A stretch of 64,000 nt of DNA, taken from contig CAWFYK010000003.1 in NCBI GenBank assembly GCA_963820035.1, forward strand, positions 1-64,000, read 5' to 3'. This DNA is from JAWWPG01 sp963820035 (GTDB lineage Bacteria > Actinomycetota > Actinomycetes > Propionibacteriales > Nocardioidaceae). The translations under genes and the position numbers were made by a program. This document shows, in pieces, positions 27,501-35,394 of this stretch; positions within the stretch are counted from its first letter, which is position 1, and the number at the start of each line of letters is the position of its first letter. The notes under the pieces were generated by a model. It had not been told where the DNA came from. It did not search any database and saw only the letters and a program-made list of their open reading frames with translations.

Positions 27501-28653
27501 TTGTCCCGTCAGCCCCACCCGCGGCGCGCTCGGCTGCCACCGCATCAACGATGCGGAGGGATGCGCGGACAGCGCGCTCCGGGTCGTCCTCATGGGCAAC
27601 GGGGACGCCGAAGGCGGCCATGACTGTGCCCCCGGCGACCAGCTGCAGAGTGCCGCCGTGAGACTCGACGAAACCCCTGATGATGTGGTGAAAGTGATCC
27701 AGCCGCTCCCATTGATCCTCCACGTCCGAACCGGACTCGGCGGTCTCGAACTCAAGTCCGCACCACACGACCGTGACGACTTTCCGTTCCCGGTCGATGT
27801 GACCACCTGCGCGGGGTTCGCCCGCAGGTTCGATCAAGGGTACGACCGTTCGGGGAACGGCCGGATGCGAGACCGGCGTGGAGCTCAGTCCCGGATCAGG
27901 TGATGCGAGGCCCGATGCCTGGTTGAGGATCGCTCCTTCGAGCTCACGCAGAGCGACTCCCGGTTCGATGCCGAGCTCTTCGTCCATGTAGTCGCGGAAC
28001 GCCCGATAGCCGGCGAGTGCCTCGGCTTGGCGTCCGGACCGATACAGAGCGATCATCAACTGGCCGCGCAGCCGTTCCCGGAGCGGATGCTCACCGATCA
28101 ACCCCTGCAGGTCACCGATGACCGCGCCGTGTCGGCCGATCGCGAGTTCGGATTCGATGCGATCCTCTTCCACCGAGACGCGGAGCTCATCGAGCCGGGC
28201 GACCTCCCCCACGGCAAACTTTTCGAACTCGACGCCGCCCAGCGGGGTCCCACGCCAGAGCGCGAGCGCCTGAGCGAACCTCGTGGCGGCTTCTCGAGGA
28301 TCGCTCTCCATGACGGCGCGCCCCGCCCTCACGTGCGAGTTGAACCGGAACAAGTCCATCGCATCGGGTTCGACCACCAGCTTGTAACCCGGTCTCCGGG
28401 TCACGAGCAGCTGTGAAGCTCCGGCGCCGAGGGCACGACGAAGACCAGCGACATAGACCTGGACGGCGTTCGCGGCCGTTTCCGGCGGATCTGCACCCCA
28501 CAGATCGTCGATCAGCCGATCGACGGAGACCACTTGACCGGCATGGATCAACAGGTCCGCCAACACGGCCTGCTGCTTTCCAGCACCGCTAGGCACCACC
28601 ACGCCTGCCCGCAGGATCTCTAACGGACCGAGAATACGAAACTCGATCTGCAT
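24529..28653 (-). CDS. SARP - degenerate cyclase - AAA ATPase - TPR-like - SLOG regulator
   Basis: 1374 residues. 1-95: OmpR-like winged helix. 96-245: BTAD helical domain, together the SARP/AfsR-type activator head. 290-470: class III nucleotidyl cyclase fold in which both metal Asp are lost (Gly299 in VVWCGL and Gly342 in LVAGGTVMAAFG), so probably non-catalytic. 485-770: AAA/STAND ATPase with Walker A GEPGVGKS (516-523) and Walker B IVVFEDLHWAD. About 850-1170: helical TPR-like region. About 1190-1374: a Rossmann-like domain with VVMFAGGTD, VVVSGGTRQGVPGLGG and ALGCAIGVVVGSG, resembling SLOG/LSDAT nucleotide-sensing domains. Its stop overlaps the start of the TIR gene (ATGA). Confidence 0.85.
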   Translation of the reverse strand: MQIEFRILGPLEILRAGVVVPSGAGKQQAVLADLLIHAGQVVSVDRLIDDLWGADPPETAANAVQVYVAGLRRALGAGASQLLVTRRPGYKLVVEPDAMDLFRFNSHVRAGRAVMESDPREAATRFAQALALWRGTPLGGVEFEKFAVGEVARLDELRVSVEEDRIESELAIGRHGAVIGDLQGLIGEHPLRERLRGQLMIALYRSGRQAEALAGYRAFRDYMDEELGIEPGVALRELEGAILNQASGLASPDPGLSSTPVSHPAVPRTVVPLIEPAGEPRAGGHIDRERKVVTVVWCGLEFETAESGSDVEDQWERLDHFHHIIRGFVESHGGTLQLVAGGTVMAAFGVPVAHEDDPERAVRASLRIVDAVAAERAAGGADGTMARVRVGMASGEALVTMARGSSGSGSVAGDVVGVASRILESSSMGSVHLAESTHRLVARIFECERIQPLEAQGRARSLPMWRVNARRLRNRAGATDPFTSPLVGRDDERDLLTSYLARSVRADVVQLVTIVGEPGVGKSRLIADLFQLVGGSEHPVSWRQGRCLPYGDGIGRWALAEIVKAHAGILETDAPDVASKKLDDVVPEGHPEAAWLRQRLRPLLGIEAPGGSREDNFEAWRRFLELVADPGPAIVVFEDLHWADEEMLAFVEHVVEFAGRAPLLLIATARPELYDHVPRWAASLRNTSRMDLSPLSDQEMRQLIAHLLGSRVFPAPLQRAVLSRAGGNPLFAGEFVRLLQERELLVRRNSTWILDTVAEAPIPDTVHDTIAARVDALSPERKRALQDAAVIGEIFWSSALTFVGECQRADVDRALQDLCRLGLIRRVARSSMQDQEEFAFHHALVRDVCFAQIPRAQRVGRHVRTAEWLEGVGSADGLIGQHLAEAFRYRAELRQVDSYALALARRSVHFLVSDCRRALRCVDRSTAERQIGRVVSVLTTCGQGAPLNDLPLMERTGKLLIAMGRWYDAVTLLAPYAECGSGPLMRDLGVALCQIHRSEPRSAEFRRGQRLLEAAGTPPNMDLDALASLAGTWKGVDDVRAHQVYRECLDLDPDNPYALGNVLEYEILATRDWSIVDDLRAQLEAALRRCRSQAEMGENLPWAHYDGGEFSLLLGRPFDALGSYAKAVQLTTADHMLATSMASLANLAATRGEVESLDWMRSLLAIARCVHFPSPVSRAGLTNATPLEGVDRRSRVVMFAGGTDASVETWLEGNAEMVLEAFADFEGVVVSGGTRQGVPGLGGSLRSRYPERIRALGYLPAVVPKSASLETRGDELRRTMGSGFTIAENLQAWADLIVSGLGPEHVKMLALNGGRIAEAEYRIALALGCAIGVVVGSGRAADRLLQDPDWRHASNLTSLDPDSQAIRSFLEFRP

Positions 28654-29051
28654 GGCGCTGACGCTAGCACCGGCCCGCGCGCCCTGACTCCTCTTCAGCA
28701 GTTCTTCAGCGCTGAGGGCAGTGGCCTTTCAGGACCACCTCGCACGATGATGCACGGCCCATTGATCAACGAGGGCAATCGATGAAAAGGCAACGACCTC
28801 GACTAATCCGCTCTCATCTCCCAGCTCGGGCCAATTCTGCCAGGAGGCTGCGAATGCTGAACAACAGTTGTATTCCTGCAATGGACTCAACGCCACAATT
28901 GTGTCGCCGGACAAAGAACTGCATCTCACCTGCGCCTTTCGTTGTTCATGAGGCCGTCAGCCTGGACGCGCCCCCTGGCGAGAGGGTCGATGACTGCCCA
29001 CTAGGAGGCGCCCCGGTCTGCCTGGAAGCCAGCGAGCTCGAGGAGGGCGAA
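28654..29051. other. Divergent intergenic region, SARP regulator / phoD
   Basis: About 400 bp between the minus-strand regulator start (28653) and the chosen phoD start (29052). It holds the heptamer-like direct repeat at 28694-28711. From 28782 an open frame runs into phoD. It might encode a longer N-terminus, but its Arg/Cys/Pro-rich composition and the Tat signal far inside argue against that. No other gene is visible. Confidence 0.35.
28694..28711. promoter_or_regulatory. Possible SARP-type direct repeats
   Basis: TTCAGCA (28694-28700) and TTCAGCG (28705-28711) are direct repeats spaced 11 bp apart, 41-58 bp upstream of the regulator start. SARP proteins classically bind heptamer repeats spaced by one helical turn next to the -35 region, so this could be an autoregulatory site. 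Only two copies are present, so chance is possible. Confidence 0.3.
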
Positions 29052-30599
29052 GTGGCGCAATGCGCCGTCCCGGACCGGGCAGCCGGCTCATCCGACGAGA
29101 CTGAACCCGACAGGGAGCCAGGCCATTCCCGGCCATTCTCTCCGAGGTTGACGAGACGTCAGCTCCTGGGAGCCGCCGGTCTCGCTGCGGGGTCGTTGCT
29201 GCTCTCCCGCCCGGCAAGCGCCGCCACTCCCGAAGTCGGACATGTGTTCTCCTTGATCGGGGAGTTCTCCACCGATGGGGCATACGTGTCCTCGATGGTG
29301 AATGGTCCGGACGCCACGTTCGTCGACCTGGCGATCTCGTCGACGCCGGACATGCTTCAGGCCGACTTGGTCGGCGCGCAGCCCGTGGGTCCGACCGACC
29401 GGATGGTGCATCACGACCTGGGAGGCATGCTTTCGCCTGGGACTCAGTACTACGCCCGGCTCGTCGCCAGTGGTCAGCAGTTCGGCCGAACCCTCTCCTT
29501 CCGCACACAGGTTGCCGACAGCAGTGAGATGCATCTCCGTATCGCCTTGCTGTCCTGCCAGCAGAGCGCGGATGAAGCCAACCTGTCGCAGCCGGGCTGG
29601 GCCGCCGTCAAGCGATACCGGCCAGACCTGGTCCTGCACGGGGGCGACTTCGGCTACTGGGGCGGAACCCTGACGGCTGCCTCCCCCTACCAGCGTCATA
29701 TCCAGGAGTACGCGGCTCAGCTCAAGGGTCTCCATCGGATGCGGGCAGTGCTGGAGGGAGGGAGCTCCCTCATCCAGGTGAGCGACCACGAGACGTCGCT
29801 CAACAACGGTGATAACTACCATGATGCGGTGACGGCGGTGGCCTTGCGGGCCTACTTCCGTTTGATGCCCTTCCGGGCCTTCGGCGACCCCTCCGGCCGC
29901 AGCCGGTTCCTCACCCGCAAACTCGGCACCAACGTGCGACTGATCGCGCCAGACTTCCGCAGCCTCGACCGATCACTCGGCGGATCGGTCGATACCCCTG
30001 ACAAGACAGCTTGGGGGAAGGGGCAGTTCGCCCTGTTCGTGGCCGCCATGCGGCAGCCCGAGGCCCTCAAGATCATTCTGTCCGACCCAGGAGCGAGCCC
30101 CGCGGACGCCCCCCGAAGGCCCAACCAACCCAACACGTTGGACAAGTGGTGCAACTATCAGTTCGCCTACCAAGCCATGTCGGACGTCGTGCGCAACACC
30201 CTCACGATTGACGGCAAGCCGATCCAGGCCGAGGTGTGGTCCGGAGACCGGCACCTGGTGGGGTGTCTCTACGAAGCCAACAATGCGTGGGGCCCGTTCG
30301 ACGTCCTGACCAGCTCGGGTATCGATCAGCACGCTCTTCCCCTGCAACCGGGTGAGACCTATGACCAGGCGTTCGGCTACAACAACGACAAGAGCGTGAA
30401 AGTCGCCCAGCACATGGAGATCGATCTCTACGACGACAAGGCCGGGAAGATCACCCGGATCGCGAGCGGGATCGACGACTACACCGGCGACGAGGTCGTG
30501 CATTGCGAGAAGACATGGAACTATGGCGGACAAGCCCAGGCGCGTCGCGCCGAACCAGCGGGTCCCGGCGATCGCCTCGCACACCTCGAGCGGGTCTGA
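29052..30599 (+). CDS. phoD: PhoD-like alkaline phosphatase (Tat-exported)
   Basis: 515 residues from GTG 29052, which has GGAGGG eight bases upstream. A twin-arginine signal LTRRQLLGAAGLAAGSLLLS ends near RPASA. A short beta-rich N-terminal domain follows, then the metallophosphatase with LLSCQQS, HGGDFGYWGG, QVSDHETSLNNGDNY and WSGDRHLVG, the Asp/His metal ligands of the PhoD family. It hydrolyses phosphomono- or diesters outside the cell using Fe/Ca. Phosphate-starvation control is usual, but no Pho box was recognised. A second, broken copy lies at 17663-18906. Starts further upstream, to 28782, are possible in frame. Confidence 0.82.
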   Translation: MAQCAVPDRAAGSSDETEPDREPGHSRPFSPRLTRRQLLGAAGLAAGSLLLSRPASAATPEVGHVFSLIGEFSTDGAYVSSMVNGPDATFVDLAISSTPDMLQADLVGAQPVGPTDRMVHHDLGGMLSPGTQYYARLVASGQQFGRTLSFRTQVADSSEMHLRIALLSCQQSADEANLSQPGWAAVKRYRPDLVLHGGDFGYWGGTLTAASPYQRHIQEYAAQLKGLHRMRAVLEGGSSLIQVSDHETSLNNGDNYHDAVTAVALRAYFRLMPFRAFGDPSGRSRFLTRKLGTNVRLIAPDFRSLDRSLGGSVDTPDKTAWGKGQFALFVAAMRQPEALKIILSDPGASPADAPRRPNQPNTLDKWCNYQFAYQAMSDVVRNTLTIDGKPIQAEVWSGDRHLVGCLYEANNAWGPFDVLTSSGIDQHALPLQPGETYDQAFGYNNDKSVKVAQHMEIDLYDDKAGKITRIASGIDDYTGDEVVHCEKTWNYGGQAQARRAEPAGPGDRLAHLERV

Positions 30600-30688
30600 C
30601 TCGCGTTTCGCGAAGGCGCAGGACACCGCGCGGTTGTCGTCATAGGTTGGCTTCTCCGACCGTGAGCAGCCCACTCCGAGGAGAGCCG

Positions 30689-32005
30689 ATGCCGGACGTC
30701 CCCCTGACGGTGCTCTTTATGCCCGAGTCGGCGTACGGCCCGACCAACAACTGCATCGGTATCGGCGCCGCCCTTCGGCGGCGTGGACACCGGGTGGTCT
30801 TCGCCGCCGAGTCATCCTGGCGCGGCAGGCTGGAGCAGCATGGCTTCGAGGAGCAGATGGTCGATCTCGCGCCACCCGCGGACTCCCTGTCTCAGGGTAC
30901 CGGAGCCGAGGACCCGGGCCAGTTCTGGCGCGACTTCGTCCGCGACACGGCGCCTGCGTTCCGGAGGCCGACGATCGAGCAGCTCAGCACGTTCGTACAG
31001 CCGACGTTCGAGGCCTTGATCGAGGGTTCGATGTACTCCGAGTCTCGCCTTCGCGAGATCGTCGCCCAGGTCGGTCCTGATGTTGTCGTCGAGGACAACG
31101 TTGTCTCGTTCCCAGCTTTGATGACCTCCGACAGCCCCTTTGTCCGAATCGTCTCGTGCAACCCGCTCGAGATCCGGGGAGCAACGATCCCGCCGCCGTA
31201 CTCGGGTCTACCAACGAGCTCGTCGGAGGGATCGGCGGCATTCCGGGCAGAGTTCGCCCGTACGCATGGGCCGCTGTGGGAGGAGTTCAACGACTGGGTG
31301 CAGCGACAAGGAGCGCCCGCTCTGCCGACGCTGGAGTTCATGCACACGTCTCCCGACCTCAACCTCTACGTCTACCCGGAGACGATCGACTACGCGGACC
31401 TCCGCCCGCTCGACGGAACCTGGCACCGGCTCGACTCCTGCGTCCGCGACGTCGAGGAGGACTCCACGCTCGTGGCCGAGTTCGCCGAGCAGCCGGGAGG
31501 CGCGTTGGTCTATCTCTCGCTCGGGTCACTCGGTAGCGCCGACGTCGACCTCATGCGCCGACTGGTGGAGCTGCTCGCGGACATGCCTCACCGCTTCGTC
31601 GTGTCGATGGGGCCCTGCCACGACGAGCTGGAGCTGGCCGACAACATGGTGGGGGCGGAGTTCCTGCCGCAGACCACGCTCCTGCCGCTCGTCGACCTCG
31701 TGATCACCCACGGTGGCAACAACACGGTCACCGAGGCGCTGCACTTCGGGAAGCCGATGGTGGTGTTGCCGCTCTTCTGGGACCAGTACGACAACGCCCA
31801 GAGGCTGGACGAGACCGGACTCGGGATCCGGCTCGACACCTACACCTGCACGCACGAGGAGCTGCGCGGCGCCATCGACCGACTCGTCGACGACGAGTCA
31901 TTAGGTCGGCGACTGGCCGAGCAGTCCCGGCAGACTCAGACACGCGACGGGCTGACCCGTGCGGCACACCTCATCGAGGATCAGGGGATGGCGCGCCGCA
32001 ACTGA
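30689..32005 (+). CDS. GT1-family (UDP-glycosyl/MGT-like) glycosyltransferase
   Basis: 438 residues with a GT-B fold. The N-terminal acceptor half starts with a beta strand TVLFMPESAYGPTNNCIGIG and LRRRGHRVVFAAE. The C-terminal donor half has ALVYLSLGSLGS and the nucleotide-sugar signature LVDLVITHGGNNTVTEALHF, then GKPMVVLPLFWDQYDNA with the sugar-contact Asp-Gln. It transfers a sugar from an NDP-sugar to a small lipophilic acceptor, perhaps an antibiotic or terpenoid. The start at 30689 has GAGGAGAG upstream. It lies between phoD and the fix-like cluster, 125 bp before etfB, and its acceptor is unknown. Confidence 0.85.
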   Translation: MPDVPLTVLFMPESAYGPTNNCIGIGAALRRRGHRVVFAAESSWRGRLEQHGFEEQMVDLAPPADSLSQGTGAEDPGQFWRDFVRDTAPAFRRPTIEQLSTFVQPTFEALIEGSMYSESRLREIVAQVGPDVVVEDNVVSFPALMTSDSPFVRIVSCNPLEIRGATIPPPYSGLPTSSSEGSAAFRAEFARTHGPLWEEFNDWVQRQGAPALPTLEFMHTSPDLNLYVYPETIDYADLRPLDGTWHRLDSCVRDVEEDSTLVAEFAEQPGGALVYLSLGSLGSADVDLMRRLVELLADMPHRFVVSMGPCHDELELADNMVGAEFLPQTTLLPLVDLVITHGGNNTVTEALHFGKPMVVLPLFWDQYDNAQRLDETGLGIRLDTYTCTHEELRGAIDRLVDDESLGRRLAEQSRQTQTRDGLTRAAHLIEDQGMARRN

Positions 32006-32130
32006 GGTAGGAGAATGAACCCTGGGACATCGCCGACGACGTGACCTTCGACCCTTGTGTGGTGTCGCATGGCGAACAAGCATGACTGGTGAGGGACGCG
32101 CGTCCGGTGGGTTCGCTGCGGAGGCTGCTG

Positions 32131-32862
32131 ATGAAGATCGCCGTTGTCTACAAGTGGGCAAGGGATCCGGAAGATGCCGCGGTTCGCAATGACGGTTCGA
32201 TCGACTGGCGCGGAGCGAAGATGGCTGCGGGCGAGGACGATCCCGCAGCAGTTGCCGTCGCATGCGCGTTGGCCGCCTCGGGCGGCAGCCTCGTTGGCCT
32301 CACCATCGGAGACGGGGATGCCAGCTGGGCCCTTGCCCGCGGGGTCCACGAAGCCTTCGCGGTCGAAGACGCGCCCGTCTTGGCCGACAACGCAGCGACG
32401 GCCGACGTGCTGGCAGCTGCGGTCCGTCGGATCGGCGAGGTCGACCTGGTCGTCATCGGAGATGCCGAGGCATATCCAGGCGTTGCTTCGGCCCTGGCCG
32501 GCCACCTCGGATGGCCGGCAATCCTGGGTTTGTCGACTGCAAGTCTCGATCGTGGGCGACTCGTTGCCACTCGCCGCATCGGTGGCCATGACCAAACACT
32601 GAGTCTTGGCCTTCCGGCGGTACTCGCGGTCTCAGCCGCGTCCGCGGAGAAGCAGACCCCCGGAATGAGGGACGTGCTGGCGGCGCGGAAGCGCCCCGTC
32701 AATCGGGTGCCCCTCGGTGACCTCGAAACCCACGGACTCGACCGGCTGACACTCCGAAGTAGCCGAGCGCCCGATGGTGGACATGCCCGGATATTTCAAG
32801 GCAGCCCTGAGGTCGCGACCCGGGAGCTCGTCGCCGTGCTACGAGCTGACGGTGTGCTGTGA
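32131..32862 (+). CDS. fixA: Electron transfer flavoprotein, beta subunit (FixA-like)
   Basis: 243 residues. The N-terminus MKIAVVYKWARDPEDAAV, the DDPAAVAVACALA helix, GVHEAFAVED and the IGDAEAYPGVASALAGHLGW block are ETF-beta features; the last contributes to AMP/FAD binding. It forms a dimer with the next gene product and carries electrons to FixCX. The ATG at 32131 has GGAGG eight bases upstream. The stop overlaps the fixB start (GTGA), so the subunits are made together. It belongs to the fix/cai-like ETF class rather than the housekeeping class because fixC and fixX follow. Confidence 0.82.
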   Translation: MKIAVVYKWARDPEDAAVRNDGSIDWRGAKMAAGEDDPAAVAVACALAASGGSLVGLTIGDGDASWALARGVHEAFAVEDAPVLADNAATADVLAAAVRRIGEVDLVVIGDAEAYPGVASALAGHLGWPAILGLSTASLDRGRLVATRRIGGHDQTLSLGLPAVLAVSAASAEKQTPGMRDVLAARKRPVNRVPLGDLETHGLDRLTLRSSRAPDGGHARIFQGSPEVATRELVAVLRADGVL

Positions 32863-33833
32863 CCACGACGGGATCGGAGACTCCGACGAGGACGAGCGAG
32901 ACGGCGATGGAGAGTTGGGTAGTGGCGACCGGTGTCAGCCGGCTCACCGGGATGGTGTCCACACTGCGAGGTCTTGGCGGAGGTGTGAAGGTCGTCACTC
33001 TTGGGCCACGGTCGCTTGCAGAGGCTGCCGTCGCTGCGGGAGCAGATGCCGTGGCTTGGATCGAGCTCACCGACGAGGTCCCTCCCGAGGCATATGCGTC
33101 AGCACTCATGGCGCTCGCGACCGCCAGCAAGCCGCGCGCGGTCCTCTCGACAACTCGGCCCCAGGACCGCTCCCTGATGGGAGCAGTGGCGGCCGCGCTC
33201 GACGCCGTTCTCGTCCCAGGAGTCCTGGGGATGTCTCTCGAGAGCGGGACGGTGGTTCTGCAGCGAGACAACCTCGGCGGACGCGTGATCGAGACCTTCG
33301 CGATCGATAGACCGGTCGTGGGACTGTTCGGAGGCGACGACACATCAGCGTCCGCACCCACGGTCACCCCACACATCGAGCGGCTGGATGTCGAGAGTCC
33401 ACCCGACATTCGGATCGAGAAGAACGAACCGGTGGATGGTGGCGACGCTGGTGTGACCAACGCCGAGCGCGTCGTGGCCGTGGGTCGTGGCCTCAAGGCG
33501 AAGTCGGACCTGGCTCTGATGGAGCACCTCGCCACCCGGCTGGACGCTTCGCTCGGGTGCTCCATGCCCATCGCGGATGACTTCGGCTGGGTGCCGAAGG
33601 AGCGGTACATCGGACGTTCCGGACAGCACATCGCACCACGGCTCTATGTGGCGGTCGGTATCTCGGGAGCACCGCAACATCTCGACGGGGTGCGCGACGC
33701 GAAGACCGTCGTTGCAGTCAACGACGACCCAGAGGCACACATCTTCCGCCGAGCGGACTACGGGGTGGTCGGAGATCTCTACGCCGTGATTCCGGCGCTC
33801 GAGGCGGCGCTGGACGGGGTCGGAGAGACCTGA
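32859..33833 (+). CDS. fixB: Electron transfer flavoprotein, alpha subunit (FixB-like)
   Basis: 324 residues with GTG start overlapping the fixA stop. The C-terminal FAD domain is canonical: VVAVGRGLK, then YIGRSGQHIAPRLYVAVGISG and the nearby VVAVNDDPEAHIFRRADYGVVGDL and YAVIPAL. The N-terminal half is the less conserved alpha/beta domain. With FixA it makes the heterodimeric FAD/AMP or two-FAD electron carrier. In FixABCX of nitrogen fixers, this complex bifurcates NADH electrons to ferredoxin/flavodoxin and quinone. Whether bifurcation occurs here cannot be told from sequence. The next gene follows 25 bp later. Confidence 0.88.
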   Translation: MTTTGSETPTRTSETAMESWVVATGVSRLTGMVSTLRGLGGGVKVVTLGPRSLAEAAVAAGADAVAWIELTDEVPPEAYASALMALATASKPRAVLSTTRPQDRSLMGAVAAALDAVLVPGVLGMSLESGTVVLQRDNLGGRVIETFAIDRPVVGLFGGDDTSASAPTVTPHIERLDVESPPDIRIEKNEPVDGGDAGVTNAERVVAVGRGLKAKSDLALMEHLATRLDASLGCSMPIADDFGWVPKERYIGRSGQHIAPRLYVAVGISGAPQHLDGVRDAKTVVAVNDDPEAHIFRRADYGVVGDLYAVIPALEAALDGVGET

Positions 33834-33858
33834 GAGTAACACTGAAAGGAGATCAGTC

Positions 33859-35331
33859 ATGGTTGACCAATTTGACGCTGAGTACGACGTGGTCGTGATC
33901 GGTGGTGGCATATCCGGCTTGGCCGCAGCGCTCCAGGCCGCACAGGATGGCCTCCGCTGCGCCCTGCTCGAGAAGGAGTCGCACACGGGCGGTAGCTCCG
34001 CCTTCGCCGAGGGCCACGCAGCCTTCGAGTCGGACGAGCAGGAGAAGCGGGGCATCCACGTCGGCAAGGTGGAGGCGTTCGACCGCTACCTCGACTACTC
34101 ACACTGGCGTGCCGACCCGGCGATCGTGTCGCGCTTCGTCGAGAACGCCGCGACGAGCATCGTCAAACTCAGGGAGGAGCTGGGGGTCGTCTACAACGAC
34201 GTCCAGATCACCGCGCCCGACCAGCCGGGTGAGCTTCGCACGTGGCACTTGCCCGAAGGCGAGATCGCTCACGTGATCGAGCTCCAAGAGGCGGAGGCCC
34301 GCCGCCGCGGAGTGGACATCTTCCTTGCCACATCGGCGAGGCACATCCTCATGGAGGATGAGAAAGTCTCGGGTGTGCTCGCCACAGACTCCGACGGCCA
34401 GGACGTCAGCCTCGGGGCCAAGGCAGTGGTGGTCGGAACTGGTGGCTACGCGGCGAATCCCGGGATGCTCGACAAGTACAGCAAGTACGACATCGGCGCG
34501 AAGATGATCAATGTCGGCGGACCCGGCAACAGTGGCGACGGCGTCACCATGCTCCTTGAGGTCGGTGCAGTGACGAACAGGAACATCGGAACGCTCCTGC
34601 TGTTCCCGTTCATGCGGGACAAGGCGATCGTGAGTGCCACGAACTGCGCAGGGTTCCAGCCCTACCTCTGGGTCGACAAGTATGGCAAGCGGTTCACCGA
34701 CGAAGTGGTCGGCCTGAACTTCGGCCACGCCGGAGACATGGTTGCCGGGCTTCCGGACGCGATGTACTGGGCCATCCTCGGTGCGGAGCAGATCCGCAAG
34801 CTCACGGACGTGGGCAACGAGGTCGGCCTCGGCATCTACATCAACAACTATGCGAAGCTCCCCGGGCTTCCCACCGAGATTGCGGCCGACGCGGCTGACG
34901 AGACCCGCCCCAATGTGGTCGGGGCAGACACCATCGTTGAGCTCGCCGTGAGGATGGGCGTCGATCCAGTCGTCCTGCAGTCTGAGGTCGACGAGTACAA
35001 CGGCTACTGCCATGCGGGTGAAGATCGCAAGTTCCACAAGGAGTCGCGATTCCTGTTACCGATCGAGGAAGGGCCGTTCTACGCGGTGAAGATGGAGACC
35101 GGGATCATGATCAGCATGGGAGCCATGCTGGTCGATGACCACTGGCGCGCCCTTGACAAGGACAACCAGCCGATTCCCGGCCTCTATGTCGTCGGCTGTG
35201 ACGCCGGCGGTCTCTGGGGCGAAAGCTACAGTCTGCCGATTCCAGGCTCGGCCAACGGCTTCTCCCTGACCTCTGGATGGCTGGCCGCGGACGACATCGC
35301 AGAGCAGATCAAGGAGGGCGCCCTCGCCTGA
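33859..35331 (+). CDS. FAD-dependent fumarate-reductase-like flavoprotein
   Basis: 490 residues of the FAD_binding_2 family (fumarate reductase / urocanate reductase / ketosteroid dehydrogenase group). Visible are the N-terminal Rossmann motif VVIGGGISGLAAALQA, a GGSSAFAEG loop, TGGYAANPGM, and the C-terminal FAD block PIPGLYVVGCDAGGLWGESY, GSANGFSLTSGW. These enzymes reduce or form an alpha-beta double bond in an acid or ring ketone. Its place between fixAB and fixCX, with AAAGGAGA ribosome site, suggests that the ETF feeds it or drains it. The substrate is not evident. Confidence 0.8.
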   Translation: MVDQFDAEYDVVVIGGGISGLAAALQAAQDGLRCALLEKESHTGGSSAFAEGHAAFESDEQEKRGIHVGKVEAFDRYLDYSHWRADPAIVSRFVENAATSIVKLREELGVVYNDVQITAPDQPGELRTWHLPEGEIAHVIELQEAEARRRGVDIFLATSARHILMEDEKVSGVLATDSDGQDVSLGAKAVVVGTGGYAANPGMLDKYSKYDIGAKMINVGGPGNSGDGVTMLLEVGAVTNRNIGTLLLFPFMRDKAIVSATNCAGFQPYLWVDKYGKRFTDEVVGLNFGHAGDMVAGLPDAMYWAILGAEQIRKLTDVGNEVGLGIYINNYAKLPGLPTEIAADAADETRPNVVGADTIVELAVRMGVDPVVLQSEVDEYNGYCHAGEDRKFHKESRFLLPIEEGPFYAVKMETGIMISMGAMLVDDHWRALDKDNQPIPGLYVVGCDAGGLWGESYSLPIPGSANGFSLTSGWLAADDIAEQIKEGALA

Positions 35332-35394
35332 CGGGATGCCGGGAGGGCGCCCGGACCCAGCGCCCTCTCGGCCTCGCTCTCGCGGGGACTGGTC

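Noticed and set aside
25141..27903. Two long + strand open frames (356 and 425 codons)
   Set aside because: Both are antisense to the 1374-aa regulator, whose domains are unmistakable. No family motif is visible in the antisense products.
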